Source: Oscillospiraceae bacterium (GTDB taxonomy: Bacteria; Bacillota; Clostridia; Oscillospirales; Oscillospiraceae). From it: a stretch of DNA of 37,574 bases. The notes below the pieces were generated by a model that saw only the letters and a program-made list of their open reading frames with translations, was not told the origin of the DNA and did not search any database. The DNA is taken from contig SVLL01000013.1 in NCBI GenBank assembly GCA_015067935.1, positions 1 through 37,574 of the forward strand, written 5' to 3'. This document shows positions 1-9,288 of this stretch, piece by piece (positions within the stretch are counted from its first letter, which is position 1; every line of letters begins with the position of its first letter). A program made the translations under genes and the position numbers.

Positions 1-393
1 GTGATCCGCAATCATATCAAATCCGCCATTCCTGCAGCTTTTCTCAAGCACGCCTACACCCCGGACATTCCCGGAAAAGAACGCAGGAAATCTGCACCGG
101 GAAAAGAAGGAAAGCTGGGAGTGGAGGGAATGACTCCGGAAATTATTCTGGATGCTCTCCGACGGGCCGGTGCGACATTTGAGGGCGGAGACCCCACACA
201 CCGAGGCGAGACACTGTCCAAGCAGGATATGTGCGATTTGGGACTGTCCGGCGGTGCTGACAGTAAGGTAAAACGCCTTGCTTTACAGAAAATGCTGAAC
301 CTGCCGGAACATCTGAGCGCAAATGCGCTTTTGGATGTGCTCAATTTACTTTACAGCAAAGAAGAAATCTACCGAATGGTGGATACCTTGTAA
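1..393 (+). CDS. rnmV: Ribonuclease M5, C-terminal part (Toprim/DUF4093), truncated at window edge
   Basis: C-terminal sequence GMTPEIILDALRRAGAT...LSKQDMCDLGLSGGADSKVKRLALQKMLNLPEHLSANALLDVLNLLYSKEEI resembles the RNase M5 C-terminal domain; ORF is open to base 1. Confidence 0.8.
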   Translation: MIRNHIKSAIPAAFLKHAYTPDIPGKERRKSAPGKEGKLGVEGMTPEIILDALRRAGATFEGGDPTHRGETLSKQDMCDLGLSGGADSKVKRLALQKMLNLPEHLSANALLDVLNLLYSKEEIYRMVDTL

Positions 394-424
394 AACACAA
401 ATCACAATGACAGGAGGAATTATT

Positions 425-2293
425 GTGGTTGATATTTCTGTTACCAACTTAACAAAGTTCTTTGTCATTGGTGAAAACCTTTTGGAGGGTCTGACCTTTG
501 AGATTCAGGAAGGGGAGTGCGTAGCCATTCTCGGTCGCAACGGCTGCGGCAAAACCACCCTTTTTAACATTCTCACCGGGCAAATGGACTATGACGATGG
601 GGAAGTGTATGTCAATCCCAACAAGCGGTTAGGTTTAATTTCTCAGATCCCCAAGTTCCCGATGGGCTTTACGGTGGAGGATGTGCTCCGCTCCGCCTAT
701 TCCGGGATTTTAAAGGCTAAGCGGAAGATGGAAGAACTGGAGCAGGCAATGCTCTGCGGTGCTACCGAGGAGCAACTGCGCCAATACGATGATCTTTGCA
801 ACCGCTTTCAATCCGGCGGCGGTTATGAGATGGATGTGGAGGTCGATAAGATTTGCAACGGTCTCGGCATCACATCAGAGCAGCGTACCCAAGATTTTTC
901 CAGCCTTTCCGGCGGAGAAAAGACCCGGGTGAATCTGGGTCGCTTACTGCTGGAAAAGACGGATATCCTATTACTGGACGAGCCCACCAACCATTTAGAC
1001 CTGCGCAGCGTGGAATGGCTGGAAAGCTATATCAACAGCTTTAAGGGTACAGTTTTGGCCATTTCCCACGACCGCTATTTTATCGACCGGATCGCTGACC
1101 GGGTGATTGAGATCACCGACGGTCACGCAGAGTTTTATTCCGGTAACTACTCCTTCTATATGGATGAAAAGCAGGCCCGTTTCGACCTGCAAATGAAGCA
1201 GTATGAGCAGGAGCAGGCAAAGCTGAAGCAGCTGGGCTATACGGTGGAACGGATGAAAGGATGGGGCATTAACAACCGCACCTTGTACCGCCGTGCAATG
1301 TCCATTCAGCACCGAATGGAGCGTATTAAAAAGACGGAAAAACCAAAAACGGAAAAGACAATGAAGGCCACCTTCGGGGAAAAGGATTTCTCCGGCAATG
1401 TGGTGTTTAAATTGAAGAATATGGCCAAGAGCTTTGGTGAGCGCACCCTTTTCTCGGATGTGAATCTGACAGTGGAGGGCGGCGAGCGGATTGCACTGCT
1501 TGGTGATAACGGTACCGGAAAATCTACCTTTATCAAATGTCTCCTCGGGGATGAGGATTGTCAGGGAAAGATTCAGTTCGGTCCTACGGTGAAATGGGGA
1601 TATCTGCCCCAAATCATCCATTTTGACCATCCGGAGCGGAGCCTCTATGATACGATGCTCTATGAAAAGAACTGCACTCCACAGACTGCCCGTGACCGTC
1701 TGGGCGCGTTTCTGTTCCAAGGGGAAGATGTGTTCAAAACCGTGGGAACCCTCTCCGGTGGCGAGCAGAGCCGCCTGCGGCTGTGTATGCTGATGGATGA
1801 GAAGATCAACCTGCTTATTTTGGACGAACCTACCAATCATTTGGATATTGCATCCCGTGAATGGATCGAGGCGGCCATCGAGGAATTTGAGGGTGTGCTG
1901 CTGTTTGTAAGCCACGACCGATACTTTATCGATAAATTTGCTGAGCGTATCTGGCTGCTTGAAGACGGGACGATCCGGGATTTTGCCTGCGGCTATGCCA
2001 AGTACCGCTCTATCATCGAGCACGAGCAGGCGGCAAAGCCCCAAGCGGTTGCCGCACCCAAGCCCAAAAAGGAAAAACCTAAGGGCGGCACAAAGGAGCA
2101 GGAAAAGCTGATCCGCCGTCTGGAACGGGAAATTGAAAAGCAGGAGCAGCTCATCGCCCAGCTGGACGAAAAAATCGAAGCTGCGGCTGCGGATTATCAG
2201 GAGCTTACCCGTCTGCTGGCGGAAAAGGAACAGGCGGAGGATACCCTGATGGAAATGATGGAGGCTTGGGAACAAGCACAGGTTGACACCTGA
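425..2293 (+). CDS. ABC-F family ATP-binding cassette protein (two ABC domains, no TM)
   Basis: Two Walker A (GRNGCGKTT, GDNGTGKST), two LSGGE signatures, two LLLDEPTNHLD/LILDEPTNHLD; GTG start at 425 preceded by AGGAGG. Confidence 0.93.
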   Translation: MVDISVTNLTKFFVIGENLLEGLTFEIQEGECVAILGRNGCGKTTLFNILTGQMDYDDGEVYVNPNKRLGLISQIPKFPMGFTVEDVLRSAYSGILKAKRKMEELEQAMLCGATEEQLRQYDDLCNRFQSGGGYEMDVEVDKICNGLGITSEQRTQDFSSLSGGEKTRVNLGRLLLEKTDILLLDEPTNHLDLRSVEWLESYINSFKGTVLAISHDRYFIDRIADRVIEITDGHAEFYSGNYSFYMDEKQARFDLQMKQYEQEQAKLKQLGYTVERMKGWGINNRTLYRRAMSIQHRMERIKKTEKPKTEKTMKATFGEKDFSGNVVFKLKNMAKSFGERTLFSDVNLTVEGGERIALLGDNGTGKSTFIKCLLGDEDCQGKIQFGPTVKWGYLPQIIHFDHPERSLYDTMLYEKNCTPQTARDRLGAFLFQGEDVFKTVGTLSGGEQSRLRLCMLMDEKINLLILDEPTNHLDIASREWIEAAIEEFEGVLLFVSHDRYFIDKFAERIWLLEDGTIRDFACGYAKYRSIIEHEQAAKPQAVAAPKPKKEKPKGGTKEQEKLIRRLEREIEKQEQLIAQLDEKIEAAAADYQELTRLLAEKEQAEDTLMEMMEAWEQAQVDT

Positions 2294-2342
2294 CGGATAA
2301 CGGGGTATAATACCAAAAGAAAATCTCAAAGGAGCGAAGTAA

Positions 2343-3167
2343 ATGAGTTCTTGTAACGGAAATTGCGCCAGCTGCAGCTCTGACTGCGGGGAACGCAAGA
2401 AGGAGAGCCTGCTGGCGGCTTTGAATCCCAAGTCCAGCGTAAAAAAAGTAATTGCCGTTGTCTCCGGAAAGGGCGGCGTGGGCAAGTCCACGGTTACCTC
2501 TCTGCTGGCGGTGGCCATGGCGCGCAGAGGCAAGCGGGTGGGCATTCTGGATGCGGATATTACAGGTCCGTCTGTTCCTACAGCCTTTGGCGTAAATGAG
2601 TGTCAGGGTGCCTCTGAAGATGGGCTCTATCCTGCTCTGACCAGAACCGGTATGCAGGTGATGTCCATCAATTTGCTGCTGGACAACCCCGGTGACCCCG
2701 TCGTATGGCGCGGTCCCGTCATTGCCGGTGCGGTAAAGCAGTTCTGGACCGATGTGGTTTGGGAAGATGTGGACTATATGTTCGTGGATATGCCTCCCGG
2801 AACGGGCGATGTGCCTCTGACGGTATTCCAAAGCCTGCCGGTGGATGGTGTTGTAATCGTCACCAGTCCCCAGGATTTGGTCAGTATGATCGTCAGCAAG
2901 GCTGTGAAAATGGCCGAGATGATGCACATCCCGGTGCTTGGCTTTGTGGAGAACTATGCCTATCTGTCCTGCCCGGATTGCGGCAAGAAAATCGAGGTCT
3001 TCGGCAAGAGCCATCTGGATGAAATCGCATCTGCTCTCGGTCTGCCGGTGCTGGCAAGACTTCCCATCGACCCTGCTGTGGCAGAAGCTTTCGACAACGG
3101 TCAGATGGAAACGGTTTTGACTGATGCGGTGGAAGGCGTTATCACCGCAATCGAAAAGCAAGAATAA
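2343..3167 (+). CDS. Mrp/NBP35-type P-loop ATPase (iron-sulfur carrier)
   Basis: GKGGVGKST deviant Walker A, DADITGPSVP, MPPGTGDVPLTVFQSLP, CPDCG motif, Cys-rich N-terminus CNGNCASCSSDC. Confidence 0.92.
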   Translation: MSSCNGNCASCSSDCGERKKESLLAALNPKSSVKKVIAVVSGKGGVGKSTVTSLLAVAMARRGKRVGILDADITGPSVPTAFGVNECQGASEDGLYPALTRTGMQVMSINLLLDNPGDPVVWRGPVIAGAVKQFWTDVVWEDVDYMFVDMPPGTGDVPLTVFQSLPVDGVVIVTSPQDLVSMIVSKAVKMAEMMHIPVLGFVENYAYLSCPDCGKKIEVFGKSHLDEIASALGLPVLARLPIDPAVAEAFDNGQMETVLTDAVEGVITAIEKQE

Positions 3168-3169
3168 TA

Positions 3170-3201
3170 AAAATCTCCGCTTCGGTCGAAGCGGAGATTT
3201 T
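3170..3201. terminator. Bidirectional intrinsic terminator between mrp-like gene and pgsA
   Basis: Perfect 15-bp stem AAAATCTCCGCTTCG-GT-CGAAGCGGAGATTTT between convergent genes. Confidence 0.85.
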
Positions 3202-3204
3202 GCT

Positions 3205-3801
3205 TTATTCTTTGGTTTCTTCGGTAGGCTCGATGGATTGGATCATTTTACTGTGGGTGAAATAAATAATCGCGTAGTGGATAAAGGATGCCAGAAGAAG
3301 AACCGTATCCACGATCATAATCACATTCACTGCAACAGGACCTATATTAGGGAACATCACAAGTACAATCAGGCTCACGAACAGTACGGCCGTAGAGATC
3401 TTACCGGTGATGGCTGCACCGGAGAGCATCTTGCCCTTGCTGATGATGAACAGACCTGCGACCATTTGGAAGGTCTCCTTAATGACAAAGAGGATCATCA
3501 GCGTCAGCAGAATGGGATACTTGATCACAAGGCAGACGATTAGAGCAAACTGGGTGACCTTGTCGGCCAAGGGGTCAAGGATCTTGCCCACATTGGAGAT
3601 CATATTAAAATGCCGCGCGATCTGCCCATCGATCATATCGGTCAGACAGGAGACCGCCAGAATGCCGCCTGCGATGTAGTAGTCAATATCGGAATCGGCG
3701 TTGAGGTAGATGACGATATAGACGGGAATCAGCAGCAGCCGGAACAAGCTGAGCATATTGGGAATTGTGAAGAAATCTTTTTTCCAATCCTTGATAAACA
3801 T
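3205..3801 (-). CDS. pgsA: CDP-diacylglycerol--glycerol-3-phosphate 3-phosphatidyltransferase
   Basis: CDP-alcohol phosphatidyltransferase motif region TDMIDGQIARHFNMISNVGKILDPLADKV; IPNMLSLFRLLLIPVY N-terminus. Confidence 0.93.
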   Translation of the reverse strand: MFIKDWKKDFFTIPNMLSLFRLLLIPVYIVIYLNADSDIDYYIAGGILAVSCLTDMIDGQIARHFNMISNVGKILDPLADKVTQFALIVCLVIKYPILLTLMILFVIKETFQMVAGLFIISKGKMLSGAAITGKISTAVLFVSLIVLVMFPNIGPVAVNVIMIVDTVLLLASFIHYAIIYFTHSKMIQSIEPTEETKE

Positions 3802-3902
3802 TCCTAATCCTCCGGAGATTGCCTGGCAATCATTTGCATTTTTATATTATAGACACATTCCCGGGGATAATCAAGAGGAAAAAGTGGAAATTCATAGAAA
3901 CT

Positions 3903-4439
3903 TTATATATTTTCCTGAGGTTTTTGGATGGTGGCCATCGGATAATGAATGGCAAGGTTTTTCCATGTCTCACGGTCCAGCTCGCCGGTAGCCGGAAGAA
4001 GCGTCAGGAGCTGAAATTCCGACAGCGCATTGGCGGTTGGAATATCCAAAACTCCCGTTACAGCCGGAGCGGTGATGCTGTTATAGGATTGGGCCAACAC
4101 GATCAGCATTGCCTGAACCAGATAGAGATTCGGGTTGTTTTCTCCCTGCCGGATCACCTGATTCGGCTCCAGTATAATTTCCAGCGGTTGTACCGGACCG
4201 ACGGCAATTAACGCAGGTTCGTAGGCCCTCACGATCTGTTCCCAAGTTTGTTGGTCCGCTACACCAGTAACGGGAAGACCGTTTCGCCTCTGAAAGGTGG
4301 ATACAGCAGTAACGGTTTGCGGTCCGTAGATGCCGTCAGGAATGACACTGGTTTGGAGGTCATCACTTTCAGCGATGACACGGAGCATAGTCTGCAAGCT
4401 TCGTACCGGCTGCCCCACAAAGGATTCGTCAGGCTTCAT
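3903..4439 (-). CDS. Peptidoglycan-binding (PG_binding_1) domain protein, two repeats
   Basis: VGQPVRSLQTMLRVI...DGIYGPQTVTAVSTFQRRNGLPVTGVADQQTWEQI and a second degenerate copy; ATGA overlap with upstream gene. Confidence 0.8.
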   Translation of the reverse strand: MKPDESFVGQPVRSLQTMLRVIAESDDLQTSVIPDGIYGPQTVTAVSTFQRRNGLPVTGVADQQTWEQIVRAYEPALIAVGPVQPLEIILEPNQVIRQGENNPNLYLVQAMLIVLAQSYNSITAPAVTGVLDIPTANALSEFQLLTLLPATGELDRETWKNLAIHYPMATIQKPQENI

Positions 4440-5692
4440 CGAATCACCTCCTGAATGATTGGGTCCTGTTGACCGAGTCGCAGGTCCTCGCCGGGAAACT
4501 GGGTCAGGGTGGTGCTGCGGGCGTAACGGGTGCGATTGGCTGATGCCATCGCCGGTACAGATGCCTGCCGTGCAGTGGCAGTGGGACGAATAACGGGAAA
4601 ACGCTCCCCATCCCTTAGACTGGTATTTTCAATACCGGCAAACTGGTCATAAATCTCGTCCCAAGTCCGGTCATCCACCTGTCCGGTTTCCGGAAGACCG
4701 AACCGCCTCTGTGCGGCAATCACCGCATCCCTTGTGGCAGGACCGAAAATGCCGTCTACCGTAACGGGCGGGATGTTTCGAATGTACTCGGAAAGCACAG
4801 ACAGCATATACTGCAGATGCCGTACCTTATCACCTCGGTCGCCTTCCTGTATGGGATCGGGATATTCCCAGTTGATGGAGTAGAATTGCTGTCCCTGACT
4901 GCGCAGCTCAGAAAGCCGGGTGACAGCAGTGTATAGGCGCACCAGCTCATACCATGTAGCCTTACCGACGATCCCGTCAGGCACCAGACCAAAGATTTCC
5001 TGAAATTTCCTTACAGATGCCTCGGTGCGGCTGCCGAAAATGCCGTCCACCGATGCCAGCTTGGGAATGGCAGGATAGTTTTGGGCGATCCGGTTCAGCT
5101 CTACTTGCACAACGACCACTGACGGACCGGTGCTGCCCCTTCGCAGAGGCGTACCCGGGTAGGAGGAGGTGATGCCCCGTATGGGTGCATTGCTGACAAT
5201 TTCCACATTGCCGTAGTAATTTCGCAGAATCTGCACATAGTCAAGCCCCCGCTGTGCCAGATTCTGGCTGCCCCATTGGCTTAAACCCTCACAAGTGACA
5301 GTAGTGCCGTTGCAGAATTTTGCTGCCAGCGGCTCGACAAACCCCGGCCGTCGCAGGTAATCGTTAAAGAAAGTGTCTACTTGTCGGGAAATAGTATTAA
5401 AGTAGCTGCGCCCATTTACATAGGCCTGATCGTAGGCGGTGCTGTTTGTGATGTCAAAATCATAGCCCCGGCTGCGGTAAAACTCTGTGTATACCCGGTT
5501 CAGGGCAAAGGAAACGATGGCGAGAATATTAGCTTGCAGGGCACTTTCGTCCCAAGTGGGATAGATTTCACTGGAGGCCACATTTTTTACATAGTCGATA
5601 AAGGGCACGGTCACATTGGCAGCATACTGTGATGGCGCACCAAGATGTACGGTAATGCTCTGGGGTACAAAAGGCAGAACAGTAGGTGGCAT
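4436..5692 (-). CDS. SpoIID-like domain plus two PG_binding_1 domains
   Basis: NVASSEIYPTWDESALQANILAIVSFALNRV and CEGLSQWGSQNLAQRGLDYVQILRNYYG resemble SpoIID/LytB; two DGIFGxxTxxAVxxFQ...VDxxTWxEI repeats. Confidence 0.75.
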   Translation of the reverse strand: MPPTVLPFVPQSITVHLGAPSQYAANVTVPFIDYVKNVASSEIYPTWDESALQANILAIVSFALNRVYTEFYRSRGYDFDITNSTAYDQAYVNGRSYFNTISRQVDTFFNDYLRRPGFVEPLAAKFCNGTTVTCEGLSQWGSQNLAQRGLDYVQILRNYYGNVEIVSNAPIRGITSSYPGTPLRRGSTGPSVVVVQVELNRIAQNYPAIPKLASVDGIFGSRTEASVRKFQEIFGLVPDGIVGKATWYELVRLYTAVTRLSELRSQGQQFYSINWEYPDPIQEGDRGDKVRHLQYMLSVLSEYIRNIPPVTVDGIFGPATRDAVIAAQRRFGLPETGQVDDRTWDEIYDQFAGIENTSLRDGERFPVIRPTATARQASVPAMASANRTRYARSTTLTQFPGEDLRLGQQDPIIQEVIR

Positions 5693-5704
5693 AGAATCCC
5701 TCCT

Positions 5705-6112
5705 TTATAGGTTTTGCCGGGAGGTGAGGAAGGTTTCCGACTTGTTCCGGCTTTCGGGAAGCTCCGAAAGCGGGATCAGTGCAAGCTCCTGATCGGTAAC
5801 GACCCCAGGGAAAATCTGCACATCATCCACGAAAATCTGTTCATAGTCCCGTAATCTGGCAGTGAGATTGACTGTTGCAAAGGGAATTTCCGTTGGGTTA
5901 GGTGTCAAACTTTCGGCGCGGTCAGGCACCGGGATGGAGATGGGATCGATGCGCCCTGACCGGTCTGTCAGCCGCAGGGCAATGACCGTTCCGTCCGATG
6001 CGGAAACCGCTATGGAAACATCCTGCAAGGGGATATACCCATTGCCGGCGTAAGCGTGTACCTGAATATATCCGGTATCCGGCAGAAGAATCACTCCTTT
6101 CTTGGTTCGCAT
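5705..6112 (-). CDS. Hypothetical protein with carboxypeptidase-regulatory-like beta domain
   Basis: GYIQVHAYAGNGYIPLQDVSIAVSASDGTVIALRLTDRSGRIDPISIPVP; internal ATG 6112 chosen to avoid overlap with upstream gene; same strand as 4436..5692. Confidence 0.6.
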   Translation of the reverse strand: MRTKKGVILLPDTGYIQVHAYAGNGYIPLQDVSIAVSASDGTVIALRLTDRSGRIDPISIPVPDRAESLTPNPTEIPFATVNLTARLRDYEQIFVDDVQIFPGVVTDQELALIPLSELPESRNKSETFLTSRQNL

Positions 6113-6158
6113 TAGTATATGCACAGGTTGGTCAGAAGGTGAAAATAGGAAAGCTTCC

Positions 6159-6593
6159 TTAAAGGAAGCCTTCCATTTGCTTGATGTTGTTGTTTTCACA
6201 ATCCAGCAGCTTTTGGGCCATCTCGGTTACAGCCCCGTCGTTTTGATGATAACGGTGCAGATTCTTGAGGCTTTTGATCACACCGCGGGTGTTGCCCTGC
6301 ACCATCATTTCTGCAATTTTGGAATCATTCTTGCCATACATCAGCTTGCCCCGGGTGGCCATATCTGCCATCGTCCGGGCAATGGGGTTCAGTTCTGTAA
6401 GCTCCCAACCCCGTCGCTTGGCCAAAGCATAGGTCTCCTGCTCAATGTCGTTGTACTCCTTCAGCTGATCCCGGAGGGCTTTTTTCAGTTCATTGCCGTT
6501 TACGGCTTTTTCCACACTGCGGATACCTACCTGTCCCATTTGGGTAGTTTTCAGCAGGGAGGATAAAATATCTTTACTGTCCTTCATTTTCAT
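6159..6593 (-). CDS. Hypothetical alpha-helical protein (possibly ferritin-like/DUF2383-like)
   Basis: Helical sequence SVEKAVNGNELKKALRDQLKEYNDIEQETYALAKRRGWELTELNPIARTMADMATRGKLMYGKNDSKIAEMMVQGNTRGVIKSLKNLHRY. Confidence 0.6.
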   Translation of the reverse strand: MKMKDSKDILSSLLKTTQMGQVGIRSVEKAVNGNELKKALRDQLKEYNDIEQETYALAKRRGWELTELNPIARTMADMATRGKLMYGKNDSKIAEMMVQGNTRGVIKSLKNLHRYHQNDGAVTEMAQKLLDCENNNIKQMEGFL

Positions 6594-6682
6594 CACCGGG
6601 CTTATCTTGTGCAGATTGCAGGCAGATAACCGTGGCAAAATTTTCATAATTTCATAGGATGCTCTGAGAGGAGGCGTTTTAG

Positions 6683-8497
6683 ATGTGCGCCATTGCCGGA
6701 ATTCTTGACATACCTACCGAAGAGAATACTCTGAAACAAATGCTGGAAACCATGCATCGCCGGGGACCGGATGCCAACGGAATCCACCCCATTGAGGGCG
6801 GCTGGCTGCTCCATGCCCGTCTGGTTGTTGTGGATCCCGACGGGGGAAAGCAGCCAATGACGCTTTGCTTTGCCGGCGAGGAATACACCATCGTTTATAA
6901 TGGAGAGCTTTATAATACTCCTGAGCTGCGTGGGCAGCTGGAAAAGCTGGGACATTTCTTTTTATCCCGTTCCGACACGGAGGTTTTGCTCCATGCTTAT
7001 GCCCAATGGGGGAGAGATTGTCTTGAAAAGCTAAATGGCATCTTTGCATTTGCGGTGTGGGAAAAATGCCGTCGCAAATTGTTTATGGCCCGGGACAGAA
7101 TGGGCGTAAAGCCGTTTTTTTATACACAAGCCTGCGACGGATTTCTCTTTGCATCGGAAATGAAAACCCTGCTTGTCCATCCCAGTGTAAAACGGGAGCT
7201 GGACCGGGAAGGGGCTATGCAGTTGCTGTTGTTGGGTCCGGGTAGAGTACCGGGAAGCGGTGTGTTGCGAAATATCCGGGAACTGAAGCCGGGGCAGTAT
7301 GCAGAATACGAAAACGGAAAAATGCAGGTGCAAACCTATTGGTATTTAAGGGACAGGGAGCATCGGGAGAGCTTTGGGGAAACGGCAGAACGGGTGCGTG
7401 CATTGGTGCTGGATGCCGTTTTGCGGCAGACGGTCTCCGATGTGCCCATCGGCACTTTTTTGTCAGGGGGATTGGATTCCAGTTTAATTACTGCCATCTG
7501 CGCAAAGAAAATGGGTGGCAAGCAGCTGCCTACTTTTTCCGTTGATTATGTGGACAGCGCAAAATACTTTACACCCAATAAATTTCAGCCGGAATCGGAT
7601 GGGGAATACATCCGTCTGATGGCAGAGACCTTCCGCACCGATCACCATTGGTGTGTGCTGTCGCCGGATGACCTGATGGCGGAGCTTGAAAATGCGACCC
7701 TTGCCCGGGATCTGCCCGGAATGGCGGATGTGGATTTTTCCTTGCTCGCCTTTTGCAGGCAGATCAAGACGCATGTGACCGTTGCCCTGTCAGGGGAGTG
7801 CGCTGACGAGATATTCGGCGGCTATCCCTGGTATCGTGATCCGGAAATTCGTAACCGAGAAGGCTTCCCGTGGGCCCAGAATACGGCATTACGGATGGGG
7901 ATGCTGCACCCGGGAATACAGAAAATCAACGGCGCAGAATATGTGCAGGCGTTGTATGATGAGACTTGCCGGGAATGCGATATCCTGCCGGGAACAGATC
8001 CCTTGGAAATACGGATGAAGCAAATGATGAATTTGAACCTGAAATGGTTTATGCAAACCCTTTTGGATCGTAAGGACCGGATGAGTATGTATTCCGGACT
8101 TGAAGTGCGCGTTCCGTTCTGCGACCATCGAATTGCCGAGTATCTCTACGGTGTGCCGTGGGAATACAAGGATCACAGGGGAAAGGAAAAGGGATTGCTA
8201 CGCTCGGCAATGGAAGGGATACTTCCGGAGAAGGTGCTTTGGCGAAAGAAATCTCCCTATCCCAAGACGATGGACCCCCGATATTTACAGCTTGTATCGG
8301 AGCGGATGGAGCATCTGCTGGCTGATAAAAACGCACCATTGTTCCAACTTGTGACAAGAGAAGCGGTGAAGAATGTGCTGCTGGAAGACCAGACTTGGCC
8401 ATGGTACGGTCAGCTGATGCGCAGGCCCCAGACCATTGCATATCTGCTCCAGCTGAATCTTTGGCTGAGCCATTACAGCATAGATATAACCATATGA
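6683..8497 (+). CDS. asnB: Asparagine synthase (glutamine-hydrolysing)
   Basis: N-terminal MCAIAGILD (Cys2 nucleophile), HRRGPDANG, YNGELYN, SRSDTEVLLHAY; synthetase motif SGGLDSSLI. Confidence 0.93.
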   Translation: MCAIAGILDIPTEENTLKQMLETMHRRGPDANGIHPIEGGWLLHARLVVVDPDGGKQPMTLCFAGEEYTIVYNGELYNTPELRGQLEKLGHFFLSRSDTEVLLHAYAQWGRDCLEKLNGIFAFAVWEKCRRKLFMARDRMGVKPFFYTQACDGFLFASEMKTLLVHPSVKRELDREGAMQLLLLGPGRVPGSGVLRNIRELKPGQYAEYENGKMQVQTYWYLRDREHRESFGETAERVRALVLDAVLRQTVSDVPIGTFLSGGLDSSLITAICAKKMGGKQLPTFSVDYVDSAKYFTPNKFQPESDGEYIRLMAETFRTDHHWCVLSPDDLMAELENATLARDLPGMADVDFSLLAFCRQIKTHVTVALSGECADEIFGGYPWYRDPEIRNREGFPWAQNTALRMGMLHPGIQKINGAEYVQALYDETCRECDILPGTDPLEIRMKQMMNLNLKWFMQTLLDRKDRMSMYSGLEVRVPFCDHRIAEYLYGVPWEYKDHRGKEKGLLRSAMEGILPEKVLWRKKSPYPKTMDPRYLQLVSERMEHLLADKNAPLFQLVTREAVKNVLLEDQTWPWYGQLMRRPQTIAYLLQLNLWLSHYSIDITI

Positions 8498-8502
8498 AAC
8501 GG

Positions 8503-8529
8503 AAAGCCACAGGGATCTGTGGCTTTTTT
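8503..8529 (+). terminator. Intrinsic terminator after asnB
   Basis: AAAGCCACAG-GGAT-CTGTGGCTTTTTT. Confidence 0.9.
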
Positions 8530-8616
8530 CTTTAATTAGCTCTTTTCATTTTAGGCAAAATGGTGTATAGTATAGGTAAGACTTTCTTCAGACCGCAAAG
8601 GTGGAAAGGAGCAGTA

Positions 8617-9273
8617 ATGACTTACGAACAGATTAAGAAAAACGAGGCGATTCGCACCTATATCATGCAGGCGGATGCCTCTTTGGCCGCACTCGGTTAT
8701 ACGGAGCACAGCTTCGCCCATGTGGGACGGGTAGCGGAAATGACCGGATATATCCTGAAAACACTGGAAAAGAGTGACCGTATTGTAGAGTTGGGCAAAA
8801 TCGCCGGCTTCCTGCACGATATCGGTAATCTGGTGAATCGGGTGGATCACAGCCAGAGCGGTGCAATTATGGCGTTTCGTCTGCTGGACCGAATGGATTT
8901 TTCTCCCGACGAGATTTCCCTGATCGTCACCGCAATCGGTAACCACGATGAGGGCACCGGCGTGCCGGTCAATGAGCTGGCAGCAGCGTTGATTCTGGCG
9001 GACAAGTCCGATGTGCGCCGCAGCCGTGTACGCACCAAGTATGTGGCAGATTTTGACATTCACGACCGGGTGAATTACTCCGTCACGAAATCGGAACTGA
9101 CCATTAACGAGGCCCATACAGTGGTGGAGCTGAAGTTGGAGGTCGACACCCAGTTCAGCCCGGTGTTGGATTATTTTGCGATTTTTACAAACCGGATGCT
9201 TCTGTGCCGCAGCGCGGCAGAAACCTTGGGTTTGCAGTTTAAACTGACCATCAACGAACAGCAACTTGGCTAA
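8617..9273 (+). CDS. HD-domain phosphohydrolase
   Basis: HSFAHVGRVAEMTG...IAGFLHDIGNLVNRVDHSQSGAI...NHDE metal-binding His/Asp pattern; start 8617 after GGAAAGGAG. Confidence 0.85.
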   Translation: MTYEQIKKNEAIRTYIMQADASLAALGYTEHSFAHVGRVAEMTGYILKTLEKSDRIVELGKIAGFLHDIGNLVNRVDHSQSGAIMAFRLLDRMDFSPDEISLIVTAIGNHDEGTGVPVNELAAALILADKSDVRRSRVRTKYVADFDIHDRVNYSVTKSELTINEAHTVVELKLEVDTQFSPVLDYFAIFTNRMLLCRSAAETLGLQFKLTINEQQLG

Positions 9274-9288
9274 GAAAGGAGTGCTGGT

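Noticed and set aside
323-424. N-terminal extension of the ABC-F ORF
   Set aside because: Overlaps rnmV; GTG at 425 has an AGGAGG RBS and gives the expected ABC-F N-terminus
995-2545. 516-aa minus-strand ORF
   Set aside because: Lies antisense across the ABC-F and Mrp-like genes; low-complexity Leu/Phe composition typical of antisense reading frames, no recognisable domain
6145-6170. Palindrome GCTTCCTTAAAGGAAGC at the 3' end of the helical-protein gene
   Set aside because: Possible weak terminator or processing hairpin, but the stem overlaps the stop codon and there is no clear T-tract
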